Notes: generated by a model not told the origin, from the letters alone. Numbered from the stretch's first letter, positions 1-5,548 are shown. The stretch is 5,983 nt of DNA from Sphingomicrobium sp. (GCA_030146725.1 JASLBJ010000241.1:1-5983), one strand, 5' to 3'. Program-made: numbers and translations.

Positions 1-474
1 GTCGACTTCGCGCCGCTCGACAGTCTCGAGGACCAGATCCTTGTCGAGCTTCGGCGAAGTTTTCGCCGGGTGTCGGTCGAGCGGCTGGTGTCGGGACGGG
101 GGCTGTTCAACATCTATGAGGCGCTCGGCGCAATCGAGAACCGGCCGCTGGTGATCCGCGACGACAAGGCGCTGTGGGCCGCGGCGCTTGCGGGAACCGA
201 CAGCCTCGCGGCCGCTGCGCTCGACCGGCTGTGCCTCAGCCTTGGCGCTTATGCCGGCGACATGGCGCTCGCGCAGGGTGCAAGCGCGGTGGTGATCGGC
301 GGCGGGATCGGGTTGCGGCTTGCAGCGCATCTGCCGCGCTCGGGATTTCGCGACCGCTTCATCGCCAAGGGCCGGTTCGAGCGGCGAATGGACGAGTTGC
401 CGGTCAAGCTCATCACCCATCCGCAGCCGGGCCTGTTCGGCGCCGCTGCAGCCTTCGCCAGGGAGCATTCATGA
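1..474 (+). CDS. glk: Glucokinase, C-terminal part (5' end outside window)
   Basis: The product phosphorylates glucose with ATP to give glucose 6-phosphate in the cytoplasm, which feeds the Entner-Doudoroff pathway. The frame is open from base 1 and 157 residues are visible. They match the C-terminal half of the bacterial hexokinase-type glucokinase family (Pfam PF02685, recognised from memory). The signs are a VERLVSGRGLFNIYEAL segment near residues 25-41, a glycine-rich VVIGGGIGLRL segment near 97-107, a GFRDRFIAKGRF segment, and the ending PVKLITHPQPGLFGAAAAF. The catalytic aspartate and the N-terminal phosphate-binding motif lie upstream and cannot be checked. The TGA stop overlaps the ATG of eda (ATGA at 471-474), so the two are very probably cotranscribed and translationally coupled. 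The family call is firm; only the 5' end is unknown. Confidence 0.93.
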   Translation, partial: VDFAPLDSLEDQILVELRRSFRRVSVERLVSGRGLFNIYEALGAIENRPLVIRDDKALWAAALAGTDSLAAAALDRLCLSLGAYAGDMALAQGASAVVIGGGIGLRLAAHLPRSGFRDRFIAKGRFERRMDELPVKLITHPQPGLFGAAAAFAREHS

Positions 475-1085
475 CCATCGACCAGATGATGCGCAGCGCA
501 CCCGTTGTCCCGGTGCTGGTGCTCGACGGATCGATCGATCCGAAGGCGCTGGCCGAGACATTCGTCGAAGCGGGGTTGCCGGTGATCGAGGTTACACTGC
601 GAACACCATCTGCGCTCGATGCGATCCGGGCGATGGCGACGGTGCCCGGAGCGATCGTCGGAGCCGGAACGGTGCTCGATGCGGACACGCTCGAGCGAGC
701 GGTCGAGGCGGGGAGCAGCTTCGTTGTTGCTCCCGGTCTGACCGAGCCGCTGGCCGCGGCTGCCCGGCGCAGCGGCGTGGCTTTCCTGCCCGGCGCGACC
801 ACCCCGAGCGAGATCATGCGCGGGCTCGATCTGGGGCTCGACCGGTTCAAATTCTTCCCGGCGGTCGCGTCCGGTGGCATTCCCTCGATCAAGGCGCTTG
901 CCGGACCGTTTGCGCAGGTTCGTTTCTGCCCGACCGGCGGAATCACGCCTGACAGTGCGGGCGACTGGCTTGCCGAGGAGGCCGTGCTGTGCGTCGGCGG
1001 CACCTGGCTGGTGCGGCCGGGCGAGACCGACCTTGCCACAATTGCTGAGCGCAGCCGGGCAGCAGCGGCGTTGCGCGACAAGTGA
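471..1085 (+). CDS. eda: KDPG aldolase (2-dehydro-3-deoxy-phosphogluconate aldolase)
   Basis: This 204-residue cytoplasmic class I aldolase splits 2-keto-3-deoxy-6-phosphogluconate into pyruvate and glyceraldehyde 3-phosphate, the last step specific to the Entner-Doudoroff pathway. Visible motifs are VIEVTLRT with the general acid-base Glu at residue 40, GAGTVLD at 64-70, VAPGL at 86-90, PGATTPSE at 107-114, RFKFFPA with the Schiff-base Lys at 127, and CPTGGI at 153-158. Length is normal for the family. The ATG at 471 is chosen because AGGGAG (460-465) sits five bases upstream and the protein then begins just before the first strand of the barrel. It overlaps the glucokinase stop by ATGA. Many members also cleave 4-hydroxy-2-oxoglutarate; sequence alone does not exclude that. 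All catalytic residues are present. Confidence 0.96.
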   Translation: MTIDQMMRSAPVVPVLVLDGSIDPKALAETFVEAGLPVIEVTLRTPSALDAIRAMATVPGAIVGAGTVLDADTLERAVEAGSSFVVAPGLTEPLAAAARRSGVAFLPGATTPSEIMRGLDLGLDRFKFFPAVASGGIPSIKALAGPFAQVRFCPTGGITPDSAGDWLAEEAVLCVGGTWLVRPGETDLATIAERSRAAAALRDK

Positions 1086-1114
1086 GCAAAGCTGTTCTAG
1101 GCTAGCGGAAGCCC

Positions 1115-1122
1115 GGGTGGAG
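1115..1122 (+). promoter_or_regulatory. Ribosome binding site for the MFS gene
   Basis: GGGTGGAG lies seven bases before the GTG at 1130. The reading frame is closed by a TAG at 1103 and has no other usable start between there and 1130, so this site decides the GTG start. No terminator-like hairpin with a T-run is visible in the 44-bp gap after eda, which suggests readthrough from the glk-eda operon. Confidence 0.6.
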
Positions 1123-1129
1123 TAGCTGC

Positions 1130-2413
1130 GTGAACGACGAGAACACAAAAGCGGGTCGCCCGCTCCAGACCCGCATCCTGCTCCTCCTGCTGCTCGCTTA
1201 CATCTTCAACTTCCTCGACCGCCAGATCGTCGGAATCCTCAAGATCCCGATCAAGGCCGAGCTCGGCCTGACCGACACGCAGCTTGGGCTGATGGGCGGG
1301 ATTGCCTTTGCCAGCGTCTATTCGACGCTCGCAATCCCGATCGCCCGCTATGCCGATCGTACCGGACGAGCGCGCGTCATCGGCATCTCGGTTGCCGTGT
1401 GGAGCCTGTTCACCGCGATTTGCGGGCTGGCGGGCAATTTCGTCCAGCTGTTCCTCGCCCGCATGGGGGTCGGAGTCGGCGAGGCCGGCGGAGTGGCGCC
1501 AAGCTATGCGCTGATAGCGCAGCATTTCGAGCCCAAGCGGCGGGCCCGGGCACTCGCCATCTTCAGCCTGGGAATCCCGATCGGTTCGGCGCTCGGCCTG
1601 TTCTTCGGCGGGTGGATCGCCGAAGCGATCAACTGGCGCACCGCCTTCGTCGTGATCGGGATCGCCGGCTTGCCGGTTGCCTGGCTGATCGCAACCAGGA
1701 TTCCCGATGCACCGAACGCCCAGACGATCGCTGCAGCGGCCGATGGTCCGGGCTTCAAGGAGACGATCCGCGATCTCGCGCGCAAGCCGAGCTTCTGGCT
1801 GCTGTCGTTCGGCGCCGCGTTCGGGTCGGTCGGCGGCTACGGCCTCGGCTTCTGGCTGCCGTCGTATTTCAGCGAAGCGCTCGGCCTGTCGCTTGGCACC
1901 ATCGGCACCTATTTCGGGTCGATCGTGCTGGTCGGCGGAATGGCCGGCATCTTCCTTGGCGGAGCCATTGCCGACCGGCTCGGAGCGGCTAGCCCGCGCG
2001 CCTATGCACTCACTCCGGCGATCGCGTTCCTGCTCACCGCCCCGGCCTATGCGGCGGCGATGTCGAGCCAGTCCGGGGTTGCCGCATGGCTGCTGTTCGC
2101 GCTCGCTTACGCGCTGTCGCTCGCCTGGCTCGGACCGATCATCACCGCCGTCCAGAACCTGGTCGAGCCGGCTCGGCGGGCGACGGCGTCGGCGTCCTTC
2201 CTGCTGATCAACAACCTCATCGGGATCGGCTTCGGCACCTTCATCTTCGGCTTCATGGGCGACCTGCTGAGGCCCGCTTATGGCGACCAGGCGATGCGCT
2301 ACTCGATCCTCTACGGGCTCGGCTTCTACGCGATCGCGGCGCTCCTGTGCCTCCTCGCCGCAAGCCGCCTGCCGCGCGACTCGGCCGCAGGACGCGCTGC
2401 CGAAGCGGCCTAG
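1130..2413 (+). CDS. Spinster-like major facilitator superfamily transporter
   Basis: This is a 427-residue inner-membrane carrier, the normal size for a 12-helix MFS protein. Hydrophobic helices alternate along the whole length, starting with a leucine-rich TM1 at residues 16-29. TM1 ends in N27-x-x-D30-R31. The loop after TM2 carries the MFS motif A variant ARYADRTGR at 72-80. TM4 has ARMGVGVGEAGG at 110-121, with Arg111 and Glu118. The TM1 Asp-Arg pair and the TM4 Glu are hallmarks of Spinster-type carriers; as I recall, the corresponding residues are functionally important in a bacterial homologue of known structure. The start is GTG. The gene follows eda by 44 bp, which hints at a sugar or sugar-acid substrate or at co-expression with the Entner-Doudoroff genes, but bacterial Spinster homologues are annotated with varied substrates and none can be assigned here. 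Its TAG stop is part of a CTAG shared with the opposing gene. Confidence 0.9.
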   Translation: MNDENTKAGRPLQTRILLLLLLAYIFNFLDRQIVGILKIPIKAELGLTDTQLGLMGGIAFASVYSTLAIPIARYADRTGRARVIGISVAVWSLFTAICGLAGNFVQLFLARMGVGVGEAGGVAPSYALIAQHFEPKRRARALAIFSLGIPIGSALGLFFGGWIAEAINWRTAFVVIGIAGLPVAWLIATRIPDAPNAQTIAAAADGPGFKETIRDLARKPSFWLLSFGAAFGSVGGYGLGFWLPSYFSEALGLSLGTIGTYFGSIVLVGGMAGIFLGGAIADRLGAASPRAYALTPAIAFLLTAPAYAAAMSSQSGVAAWLLFALAYALSLAWLGPIITAVQNLVEPARRATASASFLLINNLIGIGFGTFIFGFMGDLLRPAYGDQAMRYSILYGLGFYAIAALLCLLAASRLPRDSAAGRAAEAA

Positions 2414-3381
2414 CGGATTCCTCTGCGGATGGGTCGCAAGCCGCTTTCCGGCGGCATGCGCACGCGCATCTTCTTGTTGGCGAAGTCGATCGAGACACGC
2501 TCGAAGGCGCGCATTGCGTTCATTCCGAGCAGCAGCGCCGGACGGCGGTTGAGGTCGAGCTGGTCGAAGGTATGCGCGTCGGCGAACACGATCGCCATTT
2601 TCTCGAGCGCAACCTCACCGATCTTCAGCTGCTCGACCACGGTATACTCTCCGGCGAGCGACTGGCCGGTGACCGATTGCAGGACGGTCGGGTCCGCTGC
2701 ACGCAGCATCCCCCGGCGGCTCAACCGGCGGCGCAGGGCGCTGTTGCCGACGGTGATCTCCGAACCGGTATCGATGACGACGTCGATCAGCTGGTCGTCG
2801 ATGCGGGCGTGAGTCAGCAGCAGGCGCCCGTTTCTCAGCCGCCCGTTGACCACGATCGCACCGCGATCGTCCGGTGCCGTCTTCCGGCTCGAAGGCACGA
2901 TTGCCATCGTTCGGGCCTTGAAGTCGAACACCACGCGCTGCGACCGCAGCGAGTCGGAGCCCAGGATGCCGTCGGCGCCCATGTTGCCAGCATCGAGCAA
3001 GGCCGCATCGACATCGTGGACGACCTTCTGCTGGAGCTCGATCCGGGGCACGTTGGCGGTCTGGACCAGGGCCACGCCGCTGATCGAATGAAGCCGTGCC
3101 GAGGGACCGCTGGCAAGCTGAAGGCGCGTGGCAAGCTGGTGCGAGATCGCCGAGCGGTCGGCGCCGGTGTCGACCATGAAGCGGTAAGGGCCGCTCCCAC
3201 CGAGGTGCACCGGCACCGTCATGCGCTGGTTCGGATCGGTCTTGAACCGCACTTCATCGGCGGTCGAAGCGGCCTCGGCGTCAGGCTGCGTGACCGCTTC
3301 GAGGATGGTGATCTTCTGCGCGGTGCCCGTCGCGCCAAGCGCGAGCGCGAGACTGCCTGCAAGTGCCGCCACGATCCGCAT
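2410..3381 (-). CDS. Exported retropepsin-like aspartic protease with two DTG domains
   Basis: This 323-residue protein has a probable signal peptide at residues 1-21 (a positive start, then a hydrophobic Ala/Leu run ending GATGTA before Gln22), so it probably works in the periplasm. Two similar retroviral-type aspartic protease domains follow. Domain one has FMVDTGADRS with Asp71-Thr72-Gly73 and the second hallmark GADGILGSDSL at 135-145, then VVFDF. Domain two has VVIDTGSEIT with Asp204-Thr205-Gly206 and ALLLGMNAM at 282-290, then VSIDF. Both catalytic triplets are intact, so one chain could supply the two aspartates that retroviral proteases obtain by dimerising. An upstream in-frame start at 3474 is open, but the ATG at 3381 is preferred because it places the signal peptide at the N-terminus. 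No good Shine-Dalgarno precedes it. The natural substrate is unknown. It is convergent with the MFS gene and divergent from the double-PilZ gene. Confidence 0.87.
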   Translation of the reverse strand: MRIVAALAGSLALALGATGTAQKITILEAVTQPDAEAASTADEVRFKTDPNQRMTVPVHLGGSGPYRFMVDTGADRSAISHQLATRLQLASGPSARLHSISGVALVQTANVPRIELQQKVVHDVDAALLDAGNMGADGILGSDSLRSQRVVFDFKARTMAIVPSSRKTAPDDRGAIVVNGRLRNGRLLLTHARIDDQLIDVVIDTGSEITVGNSALRRRLSRRGMLRAADPTVLQSVTGQSLAGEYTVVEQLKIGEVALEKMAIVFADAHTFDQLDLNRRPALLLGMNAMRAFERVSIDFANKKMRVRMPPESGLRPIRRGIR

Positions 3382-3593
3382 GGCCGCATGGTACGCCAAG
3401 GCGCGGCAGGCGGCAATCGCGGCGCCTGACGGACACGCTCGGACCAGGTTCGCGCCAGATCGGGGCGAGTTCAACCAGTTGGTAAGGGATGGACCGGTAA
3501 GCCAGGATCGTGGGGCAGGTCGAGCGGGGCTCGACCACAGGTCCAGCGGCCGTGCGGCCGATGGCGGGGTGGATGCATGAAACAGGTGGATGC
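3382..3593. other. Divergent intergenic region (protease / double-PilZ leader)
   Basis: This 212-bp gap lies between two divergently transcribed genes and must hold promoters for both. I could not identify convincing -35/-10 pairs on either strand. A GTTC pair at 3448-3451 and 3469-3472 is spaced too widely for an alphaproteobacterial LexA box. It contains a perfect GC-rich dyad (3518-3536) and the first copy and most of the second copy of a tandemly duplicated start region (3568-3601). Confidence 0.6.
3518..3536. promoter_or_regulatory. Perfect 8-bp inverted repeat upstream of the double-PilZ gene
   Basis: GGTCGAGC-GGG-GCTCGACC forms a perfect 8-bp stem with a 3-nt loop, 57 bases before the GTG start. 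It has no T-run after it on either strand, so a plain intrinsic terminator is unlikely. It could be an operator for a dimeric regulator or an RNA hairpin in the 5' leader. The dyad is directly visible; its role is inference. Confidence 0.45.
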
Positions 3594-3601
3594 GTGAAAC
3601 A
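3568..3601 (+). repeat. 17-bp tandem duplication of a Shine-Dalgarno plus start codon
   Basis: Two adjacent copies of GGTGGATGCRTGAAACA (3568-3584 and 3585-3601) differ only at R, which is A in the first copy (ATG at 3577) and G in the second (GTG at 3594). Each copy carries a GGTGG Shine-Dalgarno-like core four bases before its start codon. Because 17 is not a multiple of three, the two starts are in different frames. The second copy opens the PilZ gene. Confidence 0.85.
3577..3597 (+). CDS. Possible 6-codon leader ORF (MKQVDA) coupled to the PilZ gene
   Basis: The ATG of the first duplicated copy reads six codons to a TGA at 3595-3597. That stop overlaps the GTG start of the double-PilZ gene (GTGA at 3594-3597). 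GGGGTGG lies just upstream as a possible ribosome site. It may be a translated upstream ORF that delivers terminating ribosomes to the GTG start, or simply a by-product of the duplication. A functional peptide is unlikely at this length, and translation is not shown. Confidence 0.3.
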   Translation: MKQVDA

Positions 3602-4391
3602 GACGCCGATCGAAACGACGCTCTACTCGCTCAGCGACCTCCCGCCCGCGCCCGACCTGCGGTCCGAGGATGGCGAGCGGCAGGACCGGGGCAAGCGGCG
3701 CGGCGGCAGACAGCGAAGAGGCGTGGGCGAGCGCGGACAGGGTGGCGAGCGCGGACCGGATAGCGAGCGGGGACAGGATAGCGAGCGTCGGGGCGGGGGC
3801 GAGCGCCAGCTGACCCTGTTTCGGGTCGGCGCGCTGACCGTCCGTGGTGGGCGCGAGCTGTGCCTGATCAAGAATGTTTCAGCGGGCGGAATGCTGATCC
3901 GGGCCTATTGCGCGATCGACCCTGGCGAGCGCCTGTCGGTCGAGCTCAAATGCGGTGAGCAGGTCAGCGGCACCGGTTGCTGGGTCGACGGCAATCTTAT
4001 CGGGATCACGTTCGACCAGCCGGTCGATGTGGTCGAACTGCTTGCGACATCGATGGGCGGGCCACGTCCGCGCATGCCGCGGGTCGAAGTCGATTGCGGC
4101 GTCTTTGTGCGCGAGGGGGCCGCGACTCGTCGGGCGACTGCGCGCGACATCTCGCAAGGGGGTGTAAAGCTTGCGACCGCACGGCCGCTGACGTTCGGCG
4201 GCGAGGTCGTAGTGATGCTTCCGGGGCTCGGGCCGCGGCCGGGGCTAGTCTGCTGGGAAGAGGCTGGTCAGTACGGGATCGCCTTCAATCGCGTGCTTCC
4301 GCTTGGCGAGCTGGTCGCCTGGCTTCACAGCCAGCGCGACCGGATGCGGGCCGGGAGCTTAGGCGAGGCGGGAGCTGAGGCGGAGAGCTGA
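3594..4391 (+). CDS. Tandem PilZ-domain protein with repetitive N-terminal linker
   Basis: This is a 265-residue, probably cytoplasmic protein. Residues 1-26 hold no recognisable motif. Residues 27-74 are a charged Gly/Glu/Arg hexapeptide repeat. PilZ domain one spans about 73-150 and has N94-V-S96-A-G-G99 followed by the G-x-G-x-W...GITF strand pair at 126-140. PilZ domain two spans about 158-244 and has D185-I-S187-Q-G-G190 and LVCWEE...YGIAF. PilZ domains bind cyclic di-GMP through RxxxR plus (D/N)xSxxG. Both copies here keep the second motif, but neither shows an exact RxxxR: domain one has R71 and R77, domain two R158, R160 and R163. Binding is therefore doubtful, and one or both may be structural. 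The GTG at 3594 is chosen for its AGGTGG (3584-3589). In-frame starts at 3510, 3561 and 3573 are also open; they would add 28, 11 or 7 residues. Confidence 0.8.
   Translation: MKQTPIETTLYSLSDLPPAPDLRSEDGERQDRGKRRGGRQRRGVGERGQGGERGPDSERGQDSERRGGGERQLTLFRVGALTVRGGRELCLIKNVSAGGMLIRAYCAIDPGERLSVELKCGEQVSGTGCWVDGNLIGITFDQPVDVVELLATSMGGPRPRMPRVEVDCGVFVREGAATRRATARDISQGGVKLATARPLTFGGEVVVMLPGLGPRPGLVCWEEAGQYGIAFNRVLPLGELVAWLHSQRDRMRAGSLGEAGAEAES
3672..3815 (+). repeat. 18-bp in-frame coding minisatellite, about eight units
   Basis: The heptamer GCGAGCG recurs at 3673, 3727, 3745, 3763, 3781 and 3799, always in an 18-bp register, with degenerate units filling 3690-3725. Each unit encodes six residues: GERQDR, GKRRGG, RQRRGV, GERGQG, GERGPD, SERGQD, SERRGG, GERQLT. 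Units five and six match at 15 of 18 bases. The array forms the linker before the first PilZ domain. Copy-number changes would keep the frame. Confidence 0.8.
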
Positions 4392-4412
4392 GGCGGCTCG
4401 GGAGCTGGGTCG
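4353..4412 (+). repeat. Imperfect 30-bp tandem repeat across the PilZ stop codon
   Basis: Bases 4353-4382 and 4383-4412 align without gaps at 23 of 30 positions. GAGCT occurs at 4355, 4372, 4385 and 4402. The repeat covers the Gly/Ala/Glu-rich C-terminal tail of the double-PilZ protein and its TGA stop at 4389-4391, and runs into the intergenic gap. It looks like an old duplication that has drifted. Confidence 0.45.
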
Positions 4413-4427
4413 GGCCGGCCAGCCCGC

Positions 4428-4499
4428 TACCGATCGAACGGTGGTGGCTGACGGTACCCGTTACTGGCAAACCTGCCATTCCGATCGGTAACTCGTCAG
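4428..4499. other. Nested dyad symmetries between convergent PilZ genes
   Basis: The 104-bp convergent gap (4392-4495) holds a 9-bp inverted repeat, TACCGATCG (4428-4436) with CGATCGGTA (4482-4490). Inside it is a small hairpin, TGGCA-AACC-TGCCA (4465-4478). CTGACG (4448-4453) can also pair with CGTCAG (4494-4499), which competes with the 9-bp arms. No T-tract follows on either strand. It may be a bidirectional transcription end by RNA structure or a protein-binding site; neither is proven. Confidence 0.35.
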
Positions 4500-4894
4500 T
4501 CGAGCAATTTTGTCCCCCAGCTTGCGGCAAGCGCCTTTTCGGCCGGTGATGGCGGGGGACTTGTCAGCCCTGGGCGACGGTAGGCGGGAACACGAGGCGG
4601 ACGCGGTCTGGGAATGTTGCGCAACACCACTCTCGGTTCGAGCGGCAGGAGAAAGGCGAGCCCGGCGTTGCTCCCGTCGACCCAGGCGATCCGCCCAAGC
4701 ACGCGCAGATCGTTGCGGCAGAAGGTGACTTCGCTGCCCTCGGGCGGGAGGCCTGCCCCGACGATCAGCGCGCCCTGCTCCGACAGGTTGCGAAGCTTGA
4801 CGGGGATCGTGCCGGCGGTGGTCTCGACCGAGGCCGCGAGGAGCACGTTCGAGCGCCTCGAGCGCCGGTCCTGGGGGCTGCTGCTGTGGTCCAT
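4496..4894 (-). CDS. Small single PilZ-domain protein, probable c-di-GMP binder
   Basis: This 132-residue protein has one PilZ domain at about residues 8-95, with the complete cyclic di-GMP signature: R10-R-S-R-R14 (RxxxR) and N36-L-S38-E-Q-G41 (NxSxxG). The strand pair LGRIAWVDGSNAGLAFLLPL follows. The C-terminal tail of about 40 residues is rich in proline and arginine and probably disordered. By family knowledge it should be a cytoplasmic c-di-GMP receptor; the target process (motility, polysaccharide, cell cycle) cannot be read here. ATG 4894 is the only start that keeps the RxxxR motif. It lacks a Shine-Dalgarno: the bases before it read CCCACCTCCAC, closer to the anti-Shine-Dalgarno. 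The gene follows the methyltransferase by 35 bp on the same strand and converges on the double-PilZ gene. Confidence 0.84.
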   Translation of the reverse strand: MDHSSSPQDRRSRRSNVLLAASVETTAGTIPVKLRNLSEQGALIVGAGLPPEGSEVTFCRNDLRVLGRIAWVDGSNAGLAFLLPLEPRVVLRNIPRPRPPRVPAYRRPGLTSPPPSPAEKALAASWGTKLLD

Positions 4895-4911
4895 GTGGAG
4901 GTGGGTAGCAG

Positions 4912-4926
4912 CGCTTTGGTAAAGCG
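4912..4926. promoter_or_regulatory. Small dyad between methyltransferase and PilZ genes
   Basis: CGCTTT-GGT-AAAGCG is a perfect 6-bp inverted repeat with a 3-nt loop. On the minus strand it lies 3 bases after the methyltransferase stop and 17 bases before the PilZ ATG, so it fills the intercistronic gap. Without a following T-run it is not a standard terminator. It may be an operator, a processing site, or a structure that affects translation of the gene lacking a Shine-Dalgarno. Confidence 0.35.
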
Positions 4927-4929
4927 GGG

Positions 4930-5541
4930 TTAACGCGGGCGCGGGGCGCGGCGGAACAGCAACATGAGATTGTTGGCGGGCATCGGGCGGGTCTCGACGG
5001 GCGTCAGACCGCGGATTTCGGCCTCGCGGACGAAATCCTCGACCCGCCGCAGCCCCCAGCTGGCGTTGCGGTCGCGAAGGTCTGCGTCAAAGGCCAGGTT
5101 GGACGGCGCGGTCTCGATCCCGTGCACCAGCCACGGGCCGTAGAGGATCAGCGGCGCGCCCTCCCCCAGCAGCCGTGCTGCGCCATCGAGCAGGCCGAGG
5201 GCTGCCCGCCATGGGCTGATGTGGACCATGTTGATGCTGAGCAGCGCATCGGCACCGTCGATCGGCCAGTCGGGTGAGGCTGCGTCGATGGCAAGCGGAG
5301 GGCGAAGGTTGGGGAGGTCTGCGTCGGAGCGATAGGCGGCGGTCGAGGCGAGCGCCTCGGGGTCGGCGTCGCTCGGCTGCCAGTCGAGATTGGGAAATCG
5401 GCGGGCGAAGTGCACGGCATGTTCGCCGGTGCCGCTGGCCACTTCGAGCACCAGGCCGCGCCTGGGGAGCCAGTCGGCGAGCACGTCCGCGATCGGATCG
5501 CGGTTGCGCTGGACTGCCGGAGCGACGCGGCGGCCGCTCAT
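4930..5541 (-). CDS. DUF938-family SAM-dependent methyltransferase-like protein
   Basis: This 203-residue cytoplasmic protein has a class I methyltransferase fold. The family-typical start is QRNRDPIADVL at 11-21. Motif I is VLEVASGTGEHAVHFA at 31-46, which binds S-adenosylmethionine, and WQPSD at 54-58 supplies the acidic residue after strand two. SINMVHISPW at 102-111 and LILYGPW at 131-137 are signatures of DUF938 (Pfam PF06080, from memory; METTL26 in animals). The substrate of this family is not known to me. ATG 5541 is chosen because it lies 7 bases after the gcvPB stop, has a GGTGA-like site overlapping that stop, and gives the family's normal N-terminus. The frame stays open upstream to 5709, but that part is antisense-like composition over gcvPB. 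It is probably cotranscribed with gcvPB. Confidence 0.86.
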   Translation of the reverse strand: MSGRRVAPAVQRNRDPIADVLADWLPRRGLVLEVASGTGEHAVHFARRFPNLDWQPSDADPEALASTAAYRSDADLPNLRPPLAIDAASPDWPIDGADALLSINMVHISPWRAALGLLDGAARLLGEGAPLILYGPWLVHGIETAPSNLAFDADLRDRNASWGLRRVEDFVREAEIRGLTPVETRPMPANNLMLLFRRAPRPR

Positions 5542-5548
5542 TCCAGCA

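Noticed and set aside
174..1085. Longer in-frame extension of eda starting at 174
   Set aside because: The extra 99 residues are an out-of-frame reading of glucokinase. The ATG at 471 has a good AGGGAG site and gives the standard aldolase length.
249..1148. 299-residue open frame on the minus strand over glk-eda
   Set aside because: Both genes beneath it are clearly recognised on the + strand. The antisense product is low-complexity Arg/Ser/Ala-rich and shows no family features.
2086..3429. 447-residue open frame on the + strand, antisense to the protease gene
   Set aside because: It overlaps the end of the MFS gene and the whole protease gene. Its translation is rich in Arg, His, Asp and Gly without domain motifs, which is typical of a shadow frame in GC-rich DNA.
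3448..3472. Possible LexA/SOS box (two GTTC copies)
   Set aside because: The spacing between the copies is 17 bases, not the seven expected for the alphaproteobacterial GTTC-N7-GTTC site.
3382..3474. N-terminal extension of the protease to a start at 3474
   Set aside because: It would bury the signal peptide behind 31 residues lacking membrane-targeting character. The ATG at 3381 gives a normal exported protein.
3672..3815. CRISPR-like array
   Set aside because: The repeat is contiguous, with an 18-bp period, no unique spacers and an uninterrupted reading frame, so it is a coding tandem repeat.
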